DNA of 64,000 nt from assembly GCA_020025015.1 (NCBI GenBank), contig JAHHSV010000003.1, positions 6,769-70,768 of the forward strand, written 5' to 3'. Position numbers and translations under genes: made by a program. Origin of the DNA: Anaeroplasmataceae bacterium (GTDB lineage: Bacteria > Bacillota_I > Bacilli_A > Acholeplasmatales > Anaeroplasmataceae). Positions within the stretch are counted from its first letter, which is position 1. Every line of letters starts with the position of its first letter. Under the pieces are notes generated by a model. It saw nothing but the letters and a program-made list of their open reading frames with translations, was not told the DNA's origin and did no database searches. Positions 34,301-49,300 of this stretch are shown here, piece by piece.

Positions 34301-37300
34301 GTTTGCTTTGAGTTAATTCTTTGGTTACCAACGAATGGCAATTTAACTGTTTCAAGCTTTAAGCAGCCTTCAAATGAACCAGGTAAAATATTTCCAACTG
34401 AAACAGGTACATCTATTTCTACTAAATTGTAGCAATTATAGAACGCATATGTATAAATTGTATGTAATTTATTTTCAGCTAAAATAATTTCTCCAACGTT
34501 TTCCAAATCATAGAATGCACCATAGCCTAAAATTTCTGGTCTAGTTAATTCAATTCTAGACTTAGCTATATTGTAAGGTGTGCTACCATATTTAGCAAAA
34601 GCATTTGGAATATAGAAGAATTCTCTTGCTTCATTTGAATACTTTTGCTCATGACGTTTCAAATTAGATTTATATGGTTCACTCTCATATTCAGCAAATT
34701 CTTTAGTACCAAAAATCCAACCAAATAATGATTCCTTTGTACTTGTATTGGCATCAACTGTCTTGCCAACAAATGGTAATTTAATATTACTCATCTTATA
34801 GTTACCAGCTAATACGCCTTCTCCAATTATTTCAACAGAATTTGGAATAATAATTTCATTTGCTGAACTCAAGCCAAAGCAGTACTCACCTAATTCAACG
34901 ATTGTTTCAGCTAATTCGATTGTATTAACACCCTTACAGCCAAAGAAAGCATACGCACCAATTCTAGTTATATTATCTGAACCAAAGAATCCTGTAAATG
35001 GTCTTGTTACTGAATGAGTATCTCTAATGATAATCTTATCAAAGCCAGCATTATCGCAATAATAATACATATAATCGCCAATAAAGTTAGTTTTGTGATC
35101 TACATTAGTCAAGCCTGTACAATATTCAAAGGCATTTGTGCCAATATATGAAACATCAGCAGGGATTACTAAATCGTCTAGGCTACTATTATGAGAGAAC
35201 ATAAATGCACCAAGAACTTGGTTATTAATAGTCACTGTTCTAATGCTTGTACAACCCTTAAATACACTTTGACCAATCTCATTTGATGTGGCTCCTAAGC
35301 CTTGCCACAATGTTTGAGGTAAAGTAATTTCTCTTAAGCTTGTACAATTTTCAAAAGCACTATCTAAAATAACTGAAACATTATCTAGGCTAAATACCGC
35401 ACCAGACTTACCAACCTCAAGTGAGGTACAATCCTTAAAGGCGTTAGCTAAAATCTTAACTAAGCCCTTTGGTAAATCAAAGTTATTTAATACTGGGTTA
35501 TTATTGAACATACCCTCCTCAATAACATTAATAGATTGTGCCAAGAATTCAACATTAGCAAGCTTACTATTATCACTAAACATACGAACACCGGTAACTG
35601 CTGAAGAATATGAAACCTTAGCTAATGAATCCATATTCGCAAATGCATATATACCGATATTATTTAATGACTCAGGAATTGCAATTTCTAAAATACCATC
35701 TGCATTAAAGAAGGCCTTATCCTTAATTGTTACTATTGAATTGTATGTCTTAAACACTGTTAAGCCAAAACAATTCTCAAACGCATAAGCACCAATCTCA
35801 GTTACATTAGTTGAGCCTGTTGAAGCATCAACTGCATAATTATTATCTAAAATGCTTGAATAATCAAAATGTGTTAGCATGCTTAAGTTATTAAATGCGC
35901 CATCAGAAATTAATGTTTCATCATATATTCTTACTCGTCTTAAGCCGCTAGGAACATAGTTAGTAATGTAATTTTCATCTACTGTATCATGATTGCCATA
36001 ATATTGCTTTACGGCAACTAAATTAGGATTGTCTGTTAAATTAGTAGTTGCTGTCTTACCAAATGTCTTTCTATAGGTTAGACTGCCATTACCAAATAAA
36101 TAACCAAATAATCCAGCCTCAGCGCTTGAATCTTGCCCTCTATTTGAACCAATAAATGGAATGACTACATCAACGACATTTTGACAATTGAAGAAAGCAC
36201 CCTTACCTAAAATAGTTAAACTATTAGGTAATAGTATACTGCCTAAATTAGAGCAATTTGCAAAAGCATACTGCTCGATTGTCTCAATTCCGTCTAACAC
36301 AGGAAGCTTAGTTAATTTTTGACAATTATAGAACATTCCTTCTGCTATTGTTGTAATTTGAGGAGAACCTTCAGACTTCTTTTGGAATGAAACACTCTCA
36401 AGATTAATACAATTAGCAAACATATACTTTGATGTTGCAGGCGAATAATAGGTCACACTCTTTAAGCCTGTGCTTTCAGCAAATACATAGGTTCCTAAAG
36501 TTGTAACTGAACCTGGAATAACTATATTAGTTAAACCATCTGTATTATAGAATGCCTTATCCTTAATTGTTGTAATGGTTTCATAGAATTTAATTTCTAA
36601 TATACCAGTACAATTCTCAAACGCATATGCGCCAATTTCTATAACAGTTGTTGAACTAGAATATGCATCAATATTATAATTTTCATTTTCTAATGCTGAA
36701 TAATTAATCATTGTAAGCATACTTAAATTATTGAATGCACCATCTGAAATTAATGTTTCATCATATATTCGTACCCTTGCTAATCCACTAGGGAAATAAC
36801 TTATAATATATCCTGAATCAGAACTATCATGATTGCCATAATATTGCTTTACGGCAACTAAAGCAGGATTTGTGCTTGGATCAGTATTTTCAACACCACC
36901 AGAAGGCTTCTTATATGTTAAAACACCGTTACCAAATAAATAGCCAAATAATCCAGCTTCAACGCTTGTATCCTTACCTCTATTTGAACCAATAAATGGA
37001 ATAACTACATCCACTATGCTATGACAATTAAAGAATACTCCCTTACCTAGGGTCTTTAAGCTCTTAGGTAAAAGTATATTAGTTAAATTTGAACAGTTTG
37101 CAAAGGCGTATTGCTCAATAACCTCAATGCCATCTAATACAGTTGTATTATTTAGCTTTTGACAATTATAGAACATACCCTCAGAAATAGTTGTCATTGG
37201 CTGACTTTGTGGGCTTTCCTTTGCAAAAGTAACAGTTTCAAGATTTATACAGTTTGCAAACATAAACTTCGCTGTTGCATGAGAATAGTAGTCAACCTTC

Positions 37301-40300
37301 TTTAGACTCGTACATTCAGCAAATACATATGAGCCAAACTTATTTATTGATGATGGTAGTTTAATATATTCAAATTTATTACATTCAGCAAAAGCGTAAT
37401 CGCCTATTTCTTCTATCGAATTATAGAATACAAGACCACCGTCTAAGGCATTTGTAACATTTTGAGTTAAACCATCAACATTATAGAAGGCATAAGCGCC
37501 AATTTTTCTAACTGTTGATTCATTAGTATTAGAGAAATAATCATAACGCTTGCCATCAGCTGGAGCCGCTAATTTTGAATAATTGAACTTGAATAATCCA
37601 CTTTGATTATTCATATTCAAATTCATAAAGGCACCTGTACCAAATTCAGTATCGTTATAAATCTTAACGGTTTCTAGCTTATTTGGAATATAATATTCAA
37701 ACTTAGATGATGCATCTAATTGATTATTTTGATTAACCCTTGCATATTGATCAATCTTTGTAAAATATTCAGGCTTTAATACTATTTCTACACTAACACC
37801 TAAAGCATTATTACCAATTTTAACAATACATTCTTGACTCAAATCAGTAGTATGAGAAACATTGTCAAAATCAACGTATGTATAGGTAGCAGGACCAAAA
37901 ATCCAACCAAATAAATCAGAACCAGCTTCATCACCTTCAATAGGTAAGCCTTGACGCATTCCGACGAATGGTAATGAAATATCAGTTAAATTGTAGCAGC
38001 CATAGAATACACCCTTACCAATCGATTGAACTGTTGTAGGGAAATAGAATTTTGTTAATTGAGTACACAATGCGAAGGCATAATTACCAATCTTTGTAAT
38101 TCCTTCTGGCATTGTTACATTCTTTAAGCTGTTGCAGCCATAGAATGCATTATCAGAAATTTCTTTAATTTCTGAAGAAATAACTAAATCCTCAATACTA
38201 ATACCCTGATAGAATACATCCTTACCAATATGAGTGATACTATCTGGTAGGATTACACGTCTTAGCTTATAGCAGTTATAGAATGCATAATCCTCAATTC
38301 TCTTTAATGCACCATCATTATTGAAGTTAGCTGTATGTAGCTCATGGTTTTCAGCAAAAGCATAGGTAGGAATTACCTCTGTACCATTTGCAAAGGTTAT
38401 TTCACAAATGTTTACACATTTATAGAACATATAATCACCTAAAACGTGATTATTTAAGATAACCTTGTGATTTTTACCATCCTTATTAGTACCTAAATTT
38501 TCACATTCAGCAAAGGTATGACTACCAACAGTTACTAAAGTTGAAGGTAATGTTAAATCATAAATTTCACGACATTGATAGAATGCCTTATCTCCTAATT
38601 CTACTATACCCTCACGTATATCAACTAAGACATCGTTTTTCTTATTGAATTCACGAAGCTTAACATCACCACTGAAGGCATGAGCACCTAGTCTAACTAA
38701 ACGTGAATCATCCTTTAAGGCAAATGTCTCAAGATTAATATTATTTTCAAACATACCATTTGCAACTTCATCAAAGGCAAAGTCAAACTTAGCAGTTACT
38801 AGGCTTGAGCAATTAGCAAACGCATATTCACCAACTGAATTAATCTTTTCATTTAAATATATTGATGTAAACAATGGGTTATTACATCCATCAAAGGCAT
38901 GAGCACCTATTGAGGTAACCTTTTCATTTATTATGCCTTCTTGACCACGTAATGCGGTACAGCCATAGAACGCATATGCGCCTATTGAGGTAATATCTTT
39001 ATTAATAGAAATGGTCTTTTTAGTTACATTTTCGTCTCTATTAACTAAAGAATTTGATAATGCACCAAAACCAATTTGAGTTGCATTAGTAATTGTTATA
39101 TTAGTTAAATTCGCTGGTATTCCAACGCTTGTAGTTGCTGCTTTACCATTAGAATCTGAATAATATTGAGTTGTACCACTACCAGAATTGAAGAAATATC
39201 CTAAGGTTGCTTCAATACCATTTTCTGTATTTTGACTGAAACCGACAAAAGGAATTGTTAAATTAGTCAATCTTGACATTCCATAAAGAGCATCAATACC
39301 AATTGTTTGGTCAGGACCTGTATACTTAATTTCAAGATCTGTAACATAAGAGAAATTCTCCAATGCACCTTGTTCGATTGATGAATCATTTCTAACAATT
39401 ATATTTGTTAAAGATAACGGTACATAAACACCTTTTTTATTAGTGTACGTATAATAATATAGACTAGAATTATCATTATTATAATATGTTCCAAATATCC
39501 AATGTAAGATACCAGCATTTCCTGTACTAGCGACAGATTTTCCTAAGAAAGGAACATTTAATGTTGTTAATCTTCCCCAACTTTCAAAGGCATTTACACC
39601 AATTTCAGTTATATTGTCACTTAAATATAAATCATTAATTAATTCAAAACCACTGAAAGCATAATCTGATATTTTTGTTACATTTTTACTTAAATAGAAA
39701 ACATTATAAGCTGTATTTGAAAGCTTAGGCTCTTCTATATCCATATTCTTATTAGATGTAATTGCGCCTGCTGTTTCTTCATACACAGTGGTAAAGATTC
39801 TAACCTTCATATCAAGGTAAAATGCATATTTATTAATTTCTGTTATACTATTTGATAAATATACTTGAACTAAATTCTTACAATCTCGGAATATGTAATC
39901 AGCTAAATTTGTAGTTTCTACAACGATTTTTTCAGCAGCAACATTAGTGAATGCATAATCACCTGGAGTAGTAGCAAATAATTTAGAGTTACCAAGTTTT
40001 AATGTGGCTGGTAGATGGAAGTATCTTTCAGTATCAACGTTAATACCAAAAGCAACTAGCTTATCACAATCCTGGAATGAATAATTACTTAAAGTAGTAA
40101 AATCATTTGTAATACTAACTGTATCTAATGAACTACATTTATAGAACATCTTAAATCCAGTTCCGTTGTTTTTAATGTCTACTCTAGTTAATGCAGGGTT
40201 TTCTGCGAAAACATATTCACCTATTGTAGGTACTTCAGAAATAATATTAAATTCTAAAGATTTAGGAATCACTAATCTCTCAATCGGATTCTTATAGAAT

Positions 40301-43300
40301 GCATAATTACCGATTTTAGTAACACCTTTGGTGGTGTCACTCACAGTCTTATCATATAGCTCTAAAACTTTTACATTATTAGGCTTATAGTCAGACTGAT
40401 ATCGCTGTTTATTATCATAAAATGCATAATCACCAATAGTACCAGATTTAATAATAACTGTAGTAAGAGCATCCATTCTAATCATTGAATTAGTCTCTAA
40501 AATACCCTCTTCAACTTCCATTCTAGAAATCTTATTTGAATTTATAAAGGCAAGTTCTTTAATTTGAACATAACCTAAACTAATACCTGGATTAGTTGTC
40601 TCATAGCTATAAATCTTAACTAATTCCGTACAACTTGCAAAGGCATAAGTTTCAATTATAAGCTTATTTTCATGAGTTCCATTCGGTAATCTTATTTCAC
40701 TCATATGGCAGCCTTGGAAAACACGTGTTTTAACTAAATTTGGCCTATAGTCAACCTTCTTTAAAGTAGCTTCTTTATTTGTGCCAGTATAAGCAAAGGC
40801 ATATGTATCAACAGCAATATTCTCTCTGATTATCATATCAAAGCCAGAATTTAATTCATCAGTTGGCAAGAACTTTGATAAATTATCATTATCATAGAAT
40901 CCGCAAGTACCGATAGATACTAAACTAGAATAATATACATTAGTTAATTTTGGACAATAAGCGAACATATAATTTTCTACTGTCTCGCCATTATAATTAA
41001 CAGTTTGAAGAGAAGAACAGTAAGCAAACATATAATAACCACCAGTTTTGGCATTGTATGTTAGAGTTTGAAGTCCTGTACTCTGATAGAAAACATAGTT
41101 ACCAATCTCAACTAATGTTGATGGAATTGTCAATTCTCTTATATTGTTCATTTGATGGAAGGCATAACCACAAATTCTTGTAACACCTTCACCTAAAATC
41201 AATCTCTCTATGTTTGTAGAATTAGCAAACGGAGTATATGATTGTGAATTAGTATCTAATTTTTCACCAATAGCTCCTGCTTTCACTTCAACATCTCTAA
41301 GGTTTTTATTATTATAGAATGCATAGTTTTTAATTAGGAATCCACCTATAACAAGCTTATTTAGAGCTGATGAATTAAATGCATACGCCTCTACTGTTCC
41401 TTGGCCAGGAGATAGTAGTGTTACATCTGCTAATCCTATGCAACTAGCAAATGCATTTTTACCAATTGTTGCACCTTCAACAAAATTAATATTAACTGTT
41501 GTCATTGCATTACATTCCTTAAAGGCCTCTTCCGCAATAGTATTAACATTATTTAGGTTAACCTTGCCAGAATCAACAACATCAATTGTCTTTAGCTTGT
41601 AGCATTGATAGAAACCTTGCGGATGAATTTCTGTTATATTTTTATTAATAATAACAGTTTCTAATGCCACACAGTATTCAAACATACTATTAAGTATAAT
41701 CGAATTGTTTGCCATATTTACATTTACCAATGATGTACAATTATAGAATACACCAGTTGCATTTTTAGTTTTTTCTAATGTGAAGTCAATATTAACATCT
41801 AGACTTGTTATAGTCTTTATCGAACTAAACGCATATGATCCAACTTCAATAATTGTAGATGGCAATGATAATTCTCTTAGCTTTGTATATGCAAATGCAG
41901 ATGGACCTACTGATACTACATTTGTGAAGTCAAATACTTCAAGTCCAGAACTATAAAAACCACTATTTTGTATTGTTGTTATTCCAGATGGGAAAACAAC
42001 ATTATTTATTTTACTACAATATCCAAACGCACTAGTACCAATAGTAGTTACTGTTTCAGGAATAACTAAATTTACTAATTCACGACATTCATAGAACGCA
42101 TATTCTGGAATTTGTGTAATATTTTCTGTAAATGTAATATCTATTGATACAAGTTGAGAATGATAGTAGAATGCATACTTTGGTAGGCTATTTTGTTTTG
42201 TAATCTTCACTTCCCTTAATGTTTTAGGAGTGTAATCTTTTCCGCTAATGTTAGACGAACTACCTCTGTACCCATTAAATACATAAGCCAACGTATAATC
42301 TTCATAGTATGAACTTTGTGGATTATACTGTGCTGAGCCAATAAATGGTGTTTCATAATACTCAAGGGCATTCATACTATAAAAAGCATAGTTGCCAATC
42401 TCTTGAGTGACATCGCTTATTATCAATCTCCTTACTTCTTTATAACCAGATATAGCATAATTATTGATATATGGAGCATTAGTTACATGAATTTCAACCA
42501 ATGCAGTAGGAGCATATCCATAATAACCATTATAATAACCTCTAATTGTTGAATAACCACCACTAAAGCTACTATCACTAAATATATAATCTAATACATG
42601 CTCGTAATCATTGCTCTTCTTAGCATCTTTACCAAGGAATGGAATATATAATTTAACCATGTTAACGATTGCACCAAATGAAGAATGACCAAAGCTTTGT
42701 ACAGAATTAGGAATAATAAATGTTCCGAATTCCTCTGAATTAAATCTTTCAAGGTTAGTCATTGATGAAAATGCATATGCATCTACTGAAGTTAATTTAT
42801 CAGACACCTTTATACTTTTAATCGCCTTGCATCCGTAGAAAGCATAAGAACCTATAGAGGTAATTGAATCAAATAAATTTACATCATAACCAGTTGTTAG
42901 ACCCTCTACCGTTTGTTTATTAGAATTAAATGAAGTTAAATTTTGACATTTATAGAATGCATATGCTCCAATTGATGAAATTGTATTTAAGGTCTTAGGG
43001 GCTTCCGGATCTTTTACATCACCATCAACAATATATTCATTAAATATAATACTTTCTAGTGAAGTAAAGCCGCTAAATGCACCATAACCAATTGCTGTTT
43101 CAGCTGTAAACTTTAAATTCTTTACACCGCTTGGAATATGGAATTTATGGCTTCCATTAGATCCACTTTGAGTTACTTGTATCATACTAGCTAATGCTTC
43201 TTCATTATTTGTTGTACCAAAGATCCAACCAAATAATGCTTCTTTTCCAGTAGTATTTCCGGCTTCCTTACCAATAAATGGTAAAACCATATTAACTAGT

Positions 43301-46300
43301 GACATACATCCACTGAATGCACCCTCACCAATTGTCTTTACTGAGTTTGGAATACTAATACTTACAAGCTTTGTACAATTTAAGAATGCATTAGATTCAA
43401 TCTCTGTAATACCATAAGGGATATCTAATTCAACTAGACCAGTACATCCAACAAACATACTTTCGCCTAAAGCCTTATTGTTGAATATTATTGTCTGCAA
43501 GCTCAAACAGTAAGCAAATACTTCAATGCCAATTGTAGTTACGCTACTTGGAACCGTTACGGTTAATAATCCACTTCTTCTAAATGAATAATCCTGCAAT
43601 TCAACTAATCCTTCGGGAAGGATAACATTTTTCAAGTTAATTGTATTTTCAAAAGCACTTATTCCAATTATCTTGGTGTTAATACCAAGTTTAACCTCTT
43701 TTACCTTTGAATTAACTAAAATTCTATTTGGAATCTTTGCATAAGAATCAGCAAAAATAACCTTATTCATATACTCTGTATTTTCAAATAAGTTATCTCC
43801 AATATTTATAGCTCTAATATCAGCGTTTTCAACTCCACTAGCAGCAAATGTACTTTCGCCAATATTTTCAATTTTCTCATTTAAAAGTAAATTTTTGATT
43901 GCCATTACACCATAGAAGGCTCTATTCTTAATTTCAACTATACCATCTAGATTTAGATTAAGAGTTCCATTAAGCATTGAACCTTCAAAGGCACTAATGC
44001 CAATTATATCTAATGCCTGTGGTAAAACACCTGTAATTGGATTAGGACTAATTAAATATGAGCTTTCCACAGGAGTGAATGGCTTAATATATGAAACACC
44101 TGTAGAACGGTAACCATCAACATCATTACCGATATACCATAAATTATCTTCTTTTACTATAGCATTATAATTATTTGGCTTAACATTCTTAATAGCAGTT
44201 ACTGTTTGACCAACATGCCATGTATGAGTAGCCACATCTATTGTAGGCTTAATCTCATTTTCAGCTCTTGTGCTAATATTTGTATTTTCAGGAACAGCGG
44301 TTGCGTTGTTCTTAAACTCCCAAGTATGAGTAAGAGCATTTCTTGTCATTGTAGAAGAATTTTCTTCTATTTCAGACGCTAAAATTGTCTTATTATCATA
44401 GCTATACCAATTATTATCCTCAGGATTTAAAACTGGCTTAGTTTGATTGTTTAATACAGCCTCTACATATTTATTAGGCTCAGTTACATATGGATTACCA
44501 TCAAGAATCCATACATTGTTAACAGTCTTAATTTGATTTGCAGCATTATATTCTAAAGATAATCTTTCTTCCTGACCATCCTTTAAAATGTAATAATAAT
44601 TCTTACCAGTTGTAGCTTCAGTACCAACCTTTGGTTCAACCATGCTTAGATATAAATTAGAATTACCATCGGTAATAACATAAATATTACCAATTGATAA
44701 TTTGCCACTAACCTGAGGCTTATTTGTATAAGCAGGAGCTAATGAATCAACATCACCAACATACCAATTATAGTTTTCACCAACTCTAACCTGTAAATTA
44801 TTTTTTCTATATGCTATAAAATCAGTCTTTTGATTACCGATATACCAGCATAAATCCTTTCTGTTACGAGTAGCAACATCACTAGTTTCATGATATCTTT
44901 CTACACCAGTATCTAAATATGTTGTTTCGCCTCTAAATTCTGATTTAATCATCCAATTGTCATGATTCTTATCAGAATAATCTACGCTTTGATTTAAGTG
45001 ATATACAGTTTCAAAGTCATTTAAAACCTTATCACCAATGTGCCACTTAAGATCTTCTCCCTCATAAGGAGTTGTTTCCTTTTTATCTTCATCGTAGTTT
45101 GGTCTTGTATCAACAAAAGACACCGTTTGTAAACTTACACAACCAAAGAATGCTTCATCTGGTATTTCAGTTATACTAGAATAAATTCTAACTGTTTCTA
45201 ATCCTGTATTATTTTTGAACATTCCCTTGGTTAAGAAACCATTATATAAATTAGCTGTCCTTAGTTCTAAGCAGCCCTCAAATACGAATTCACCAATTGC
45301 TGATACATTAGCATTAAGCGTAATTTCAGTTATACCAGTGTATCTAAAGGCTTTAGAATTAATTGCAGTCAAACTATATGGTAAATTAATTTGTTTTAAA
45401 TTAGTACAATACATGAACATACCCTCAGAAATTTCTGTGATTCCCTCTGGTATAAACATGCTTTGAATATTTATTTGACCTGTAAACATATAAGGAGCTG
45501 TTATTTTTGCTGCATTTAGCTTATATGTAACATTAACTAATTTTGGTTCTACATAAGGTGTATTTAAATCATTTCTTAAATATGTTATCTCATCATTAAT
45601 AAACCATACTAAGGCCTTACCTAATACATCATTTTCGTGTACTCTGAAAAGAGTTCTCTCAGAACCTGCATAATAATAACCATCTTCATTTGCTGTAAAT
45701 GTAGTTGTTACCTCATAAATAGTGGCAATACCATTTAATGTCCATACTTCTTTTGTTGCTAATATATCACTTTCAGATGATGTAACATTTAAATTCAAAC
45801 CATCATATGAATAGCCTGTAGTACCCTTTGTTGGTTTTCTTTCTAGGCTACAATCAATGTAATCCTTTTGTAAGCTTAAATTGTATGGATATGCAAAGGC
45901 ATATTCACCAATTGTCGTTAAAGAAGCAGGTACAACTAAGTTATTTAAACTTCCATTTTGATAGAAGGCTTTTCGAGCAATTGTTTCTACTCTATTTCCT
46001 AAATTTAAGGTAGGAAGGCTCATTGCACCTTCAAAAGCACTAGTACCGATCGTTACAATACTAGAGTTAGAAATATCTAAGCCTGTTTCTGTATCCGCTA
46101 CATTTTGAGGTAATGAATCAACCGCAAATGTTCTTAAATATTTTAAGCTTGTAGCGTGATAGAAAGCATAATTAGGAATTAAGTTAACCCCAATAGTCAA
46201 GAATACATCACGTAGGTTATAGCAGTATTTAAACATACCAACACCTAGTAATTCATTCTTCAAAGTCGCTTTCTTTAAACGACCATTATTCATAAATACA

Positions 46301-49300
46301 TCATTACCTATAGTAGTAACATTAGCTGGAACAATAATTGCCTCTAGGGCTGAACCCTTAAATGCCTTATCGCCAATCTTTGTTAAGCTATTAGGTAAAA
46401 TAATATTTGATAGATTAGTACAATTTTCAAATGCACTAATACCTATTTCCTGTAAGCCCTCATTTAAGGTAATTGTATCTAAGCCAGTACAATTCATAAA
46501 TGCCTCATCGCTTACCTTAGCAGTGTTCTTATTTAATGATACATTATTTAAAACATAACAATCCTTAAACATACCAACACCAATAACAGGTGAATTAAAT
46601 GTAACAGTTGTTAATGCATCACAGTTTTCAAATACATATGAACCAACATTAGCAATTGTTTCTGTAATTGTTACATTTACTAATGAATCGCAATTTCTAA
46701 ATGCATTATTGCCCAAGGTTTCAACCTTATTTAAAGAGGTGAAAACAAAGCTTGTTGCATTTTCAAATGCTCCTTCTCTTATTTCCTTTATTGAATCAGA
46801 GAATTTTTTTGTTGTTGTGGTCTTATAAAATAAATCAACTAGATTTACGCACCCTTTAAACATATATGGAGCAATATACTCAGACACATATTCAAACGTT
46901 AGATCAATTAAACCAGTACAGTTTTCAAAAGCATTTGTATCAACTGATGTAATTGTACTAGGTAAAACAAAGTGAATCAATTGAGCACAACCATAGAATG
47001 CATATTCTTTAATATGTTGTACCTTTCCACTTTCAAACACAATATTTTTGATGAAATTACAATTATAGAAAGCTGAATTTGCTATCGTATCAGCTACAGT
47101 AATTTTAATTGTCGCTAAACCGCTAGGAGCACGATAAGCATTACCCGAAAATCTACTATTAATTGGCTCTGTACTATTTTCATACGTGTTAGAATCAAAA
47201 TACCTTAAAAATTCATTATTTGTATCATCAGGTCTTGTAATATCATATCCAATAAAAGGTAATGATAATTCAACTAAATTAGAACACTTTGCAAATATTC
47301 CAGTATCCATTCTTGTAACAGACTTAGGGATAATTAAATTCGTTAACCCTGTACATCCTTCAAACGCCCTTGAATTTATAGTTTTTATACCTTCATTTAA
47401 TGATAAATTTGTAATCATCTTACAATTCATAAAGGCACCATATGATAAAGTAACGTCGTCAGTTACTGTCACCTTAGTTAAGGTTGAAGGTAAATAATAT
47501 GAACTATAATAATTATAACCTGAACCATAATACTGAGTGATATATATAGAATTTGTAAAGCTTGAGCCAGTAAACATATATCCAAATATTCGTGATGAAC
47601 TGCTTGCGCTTTCAGCACGATTGTATCCAACAAATGGAATCACCAATTCAGATAAGTTTTCACATTGACCGAATACACCATAATTTATATATTCGGCTGT
47701 ATTGGAAATAGTAATCTTGTTAATATCTTTACAATCTTGGAAAGCATAAGATGGGATTTTAGTTTGATCATAAATTGTAACTTCATGTAACTTCTTAGGT
47801 AAATAATATGTTGAACTAGAAGTTGCTTGTGAAGAGTTTTCGTAGCTGTTTGTGCCGAAAATATGTCCGAAATGTCTCTCATAGCTTCCACTTACTTCTC
47901 TATATCTACCAACAAATGGCAAGGTCATTGTTTCAATATTATAACAGCCACTAAATGCAGCTGCATTTATTCTTGTCACTTTCTTTCCTAAAGTGAAAGA
48001 TGTAAAGCCGATACAATTTAAGAAAGCATAACTATTAATTTGTGTTAATGTTCCTGTTTCTAAATCAGTTTTAATATCTAGCGTCGTTAGCGCTTTACAG
48101 TTTGCAAATGCATATTCTGATAAAACAGTAGCCAATGTAACATTTACGCTAGTAATATTAGTAGGAATATAATATGTTCTATCACGTTGAACCGTACCTA
48201 CTATACCAGTATCAGTTGTGCCAAATATGTAACCAAAAACGCCATAATTTGAGTTGTTTTCTTGAATGTTTTTACCCACAAATGGAATTGTAACTGAAGT
48301 AATAGAATTCCAGCCTCCAAATGCTCCTTCTCCTATTGTAGTAACTGTATCTTTAACAACTAAATTTGTTTTATCTCCAGCAGTACCACAATTAATATTA
48401 AAAAACGCATAATCACCTATTGTAGTAAAATTATTAGAATATTCAATTATGGTAATATTAATAGCATTATAGAAGCTATAATTTCCAACTGATTGAACAT
48501 TTTCAGATAAATACATTCCATTTTCATGTCCTTCTGCATAATCAAACAGCATTAGAGGACAATTGTAAAATGCATAAGCACCAACAGACGTGTTAGCAGG
48601 ATTATATTTAACAGTTTTTAAGTTTTCGCAATTTTGGAATAAGCCTGCTGAAATATAAGTGTTTTCTAATACAGCGTGCTCAATCGATACACATCCTTTA
48701 AACACATATGAACTTACACCAACAGTGCTTCTTAACAACACTGTATTAGCTTGTGGGACAAAGCCGCTCTTTTCATATGGTGTAAACTTGGTTAAAGCAG
48801 TACAACCGTCAAATGCATGTGATCCGATAATCAAATTATCATTATCATAGAATACACTAGAAATACTTGTACAGTTTTCAAAAGCATTATTGCCAATTTG
48901 TGTAATTGAAGAGAATAAATTGATATTTGCATTAAACGCAACTGCATCCTTTGCAGCAATAGTAGTTAAATTTGTACAGCCACTAAAAGCATACTCTGGA
49001 ATTGCTTGTAATGTAGATTTATCTTCTTTTAATGGAATTGCAACAGAAACTAACGATTTGCAATCTTTAAACGCATAAGCTCCAAATGATGTAATTCCGT
49101 ACGGAATTACTATCTCTTGAATTGAACTACAATTTGTAAAAGCATAGTCACCGATTCCTTTTATTACCTCACTTGGTAATGAAATGCCTGTAACTAATGT
49201 TAAATTTGAAAAAGCTCCGTAAGTTATATAAGATTCATTATTTCCTAAAGCAATAACAGTTAAAGACTTAGGAATTGTAAATGTTGCATCAGAATCGCTT

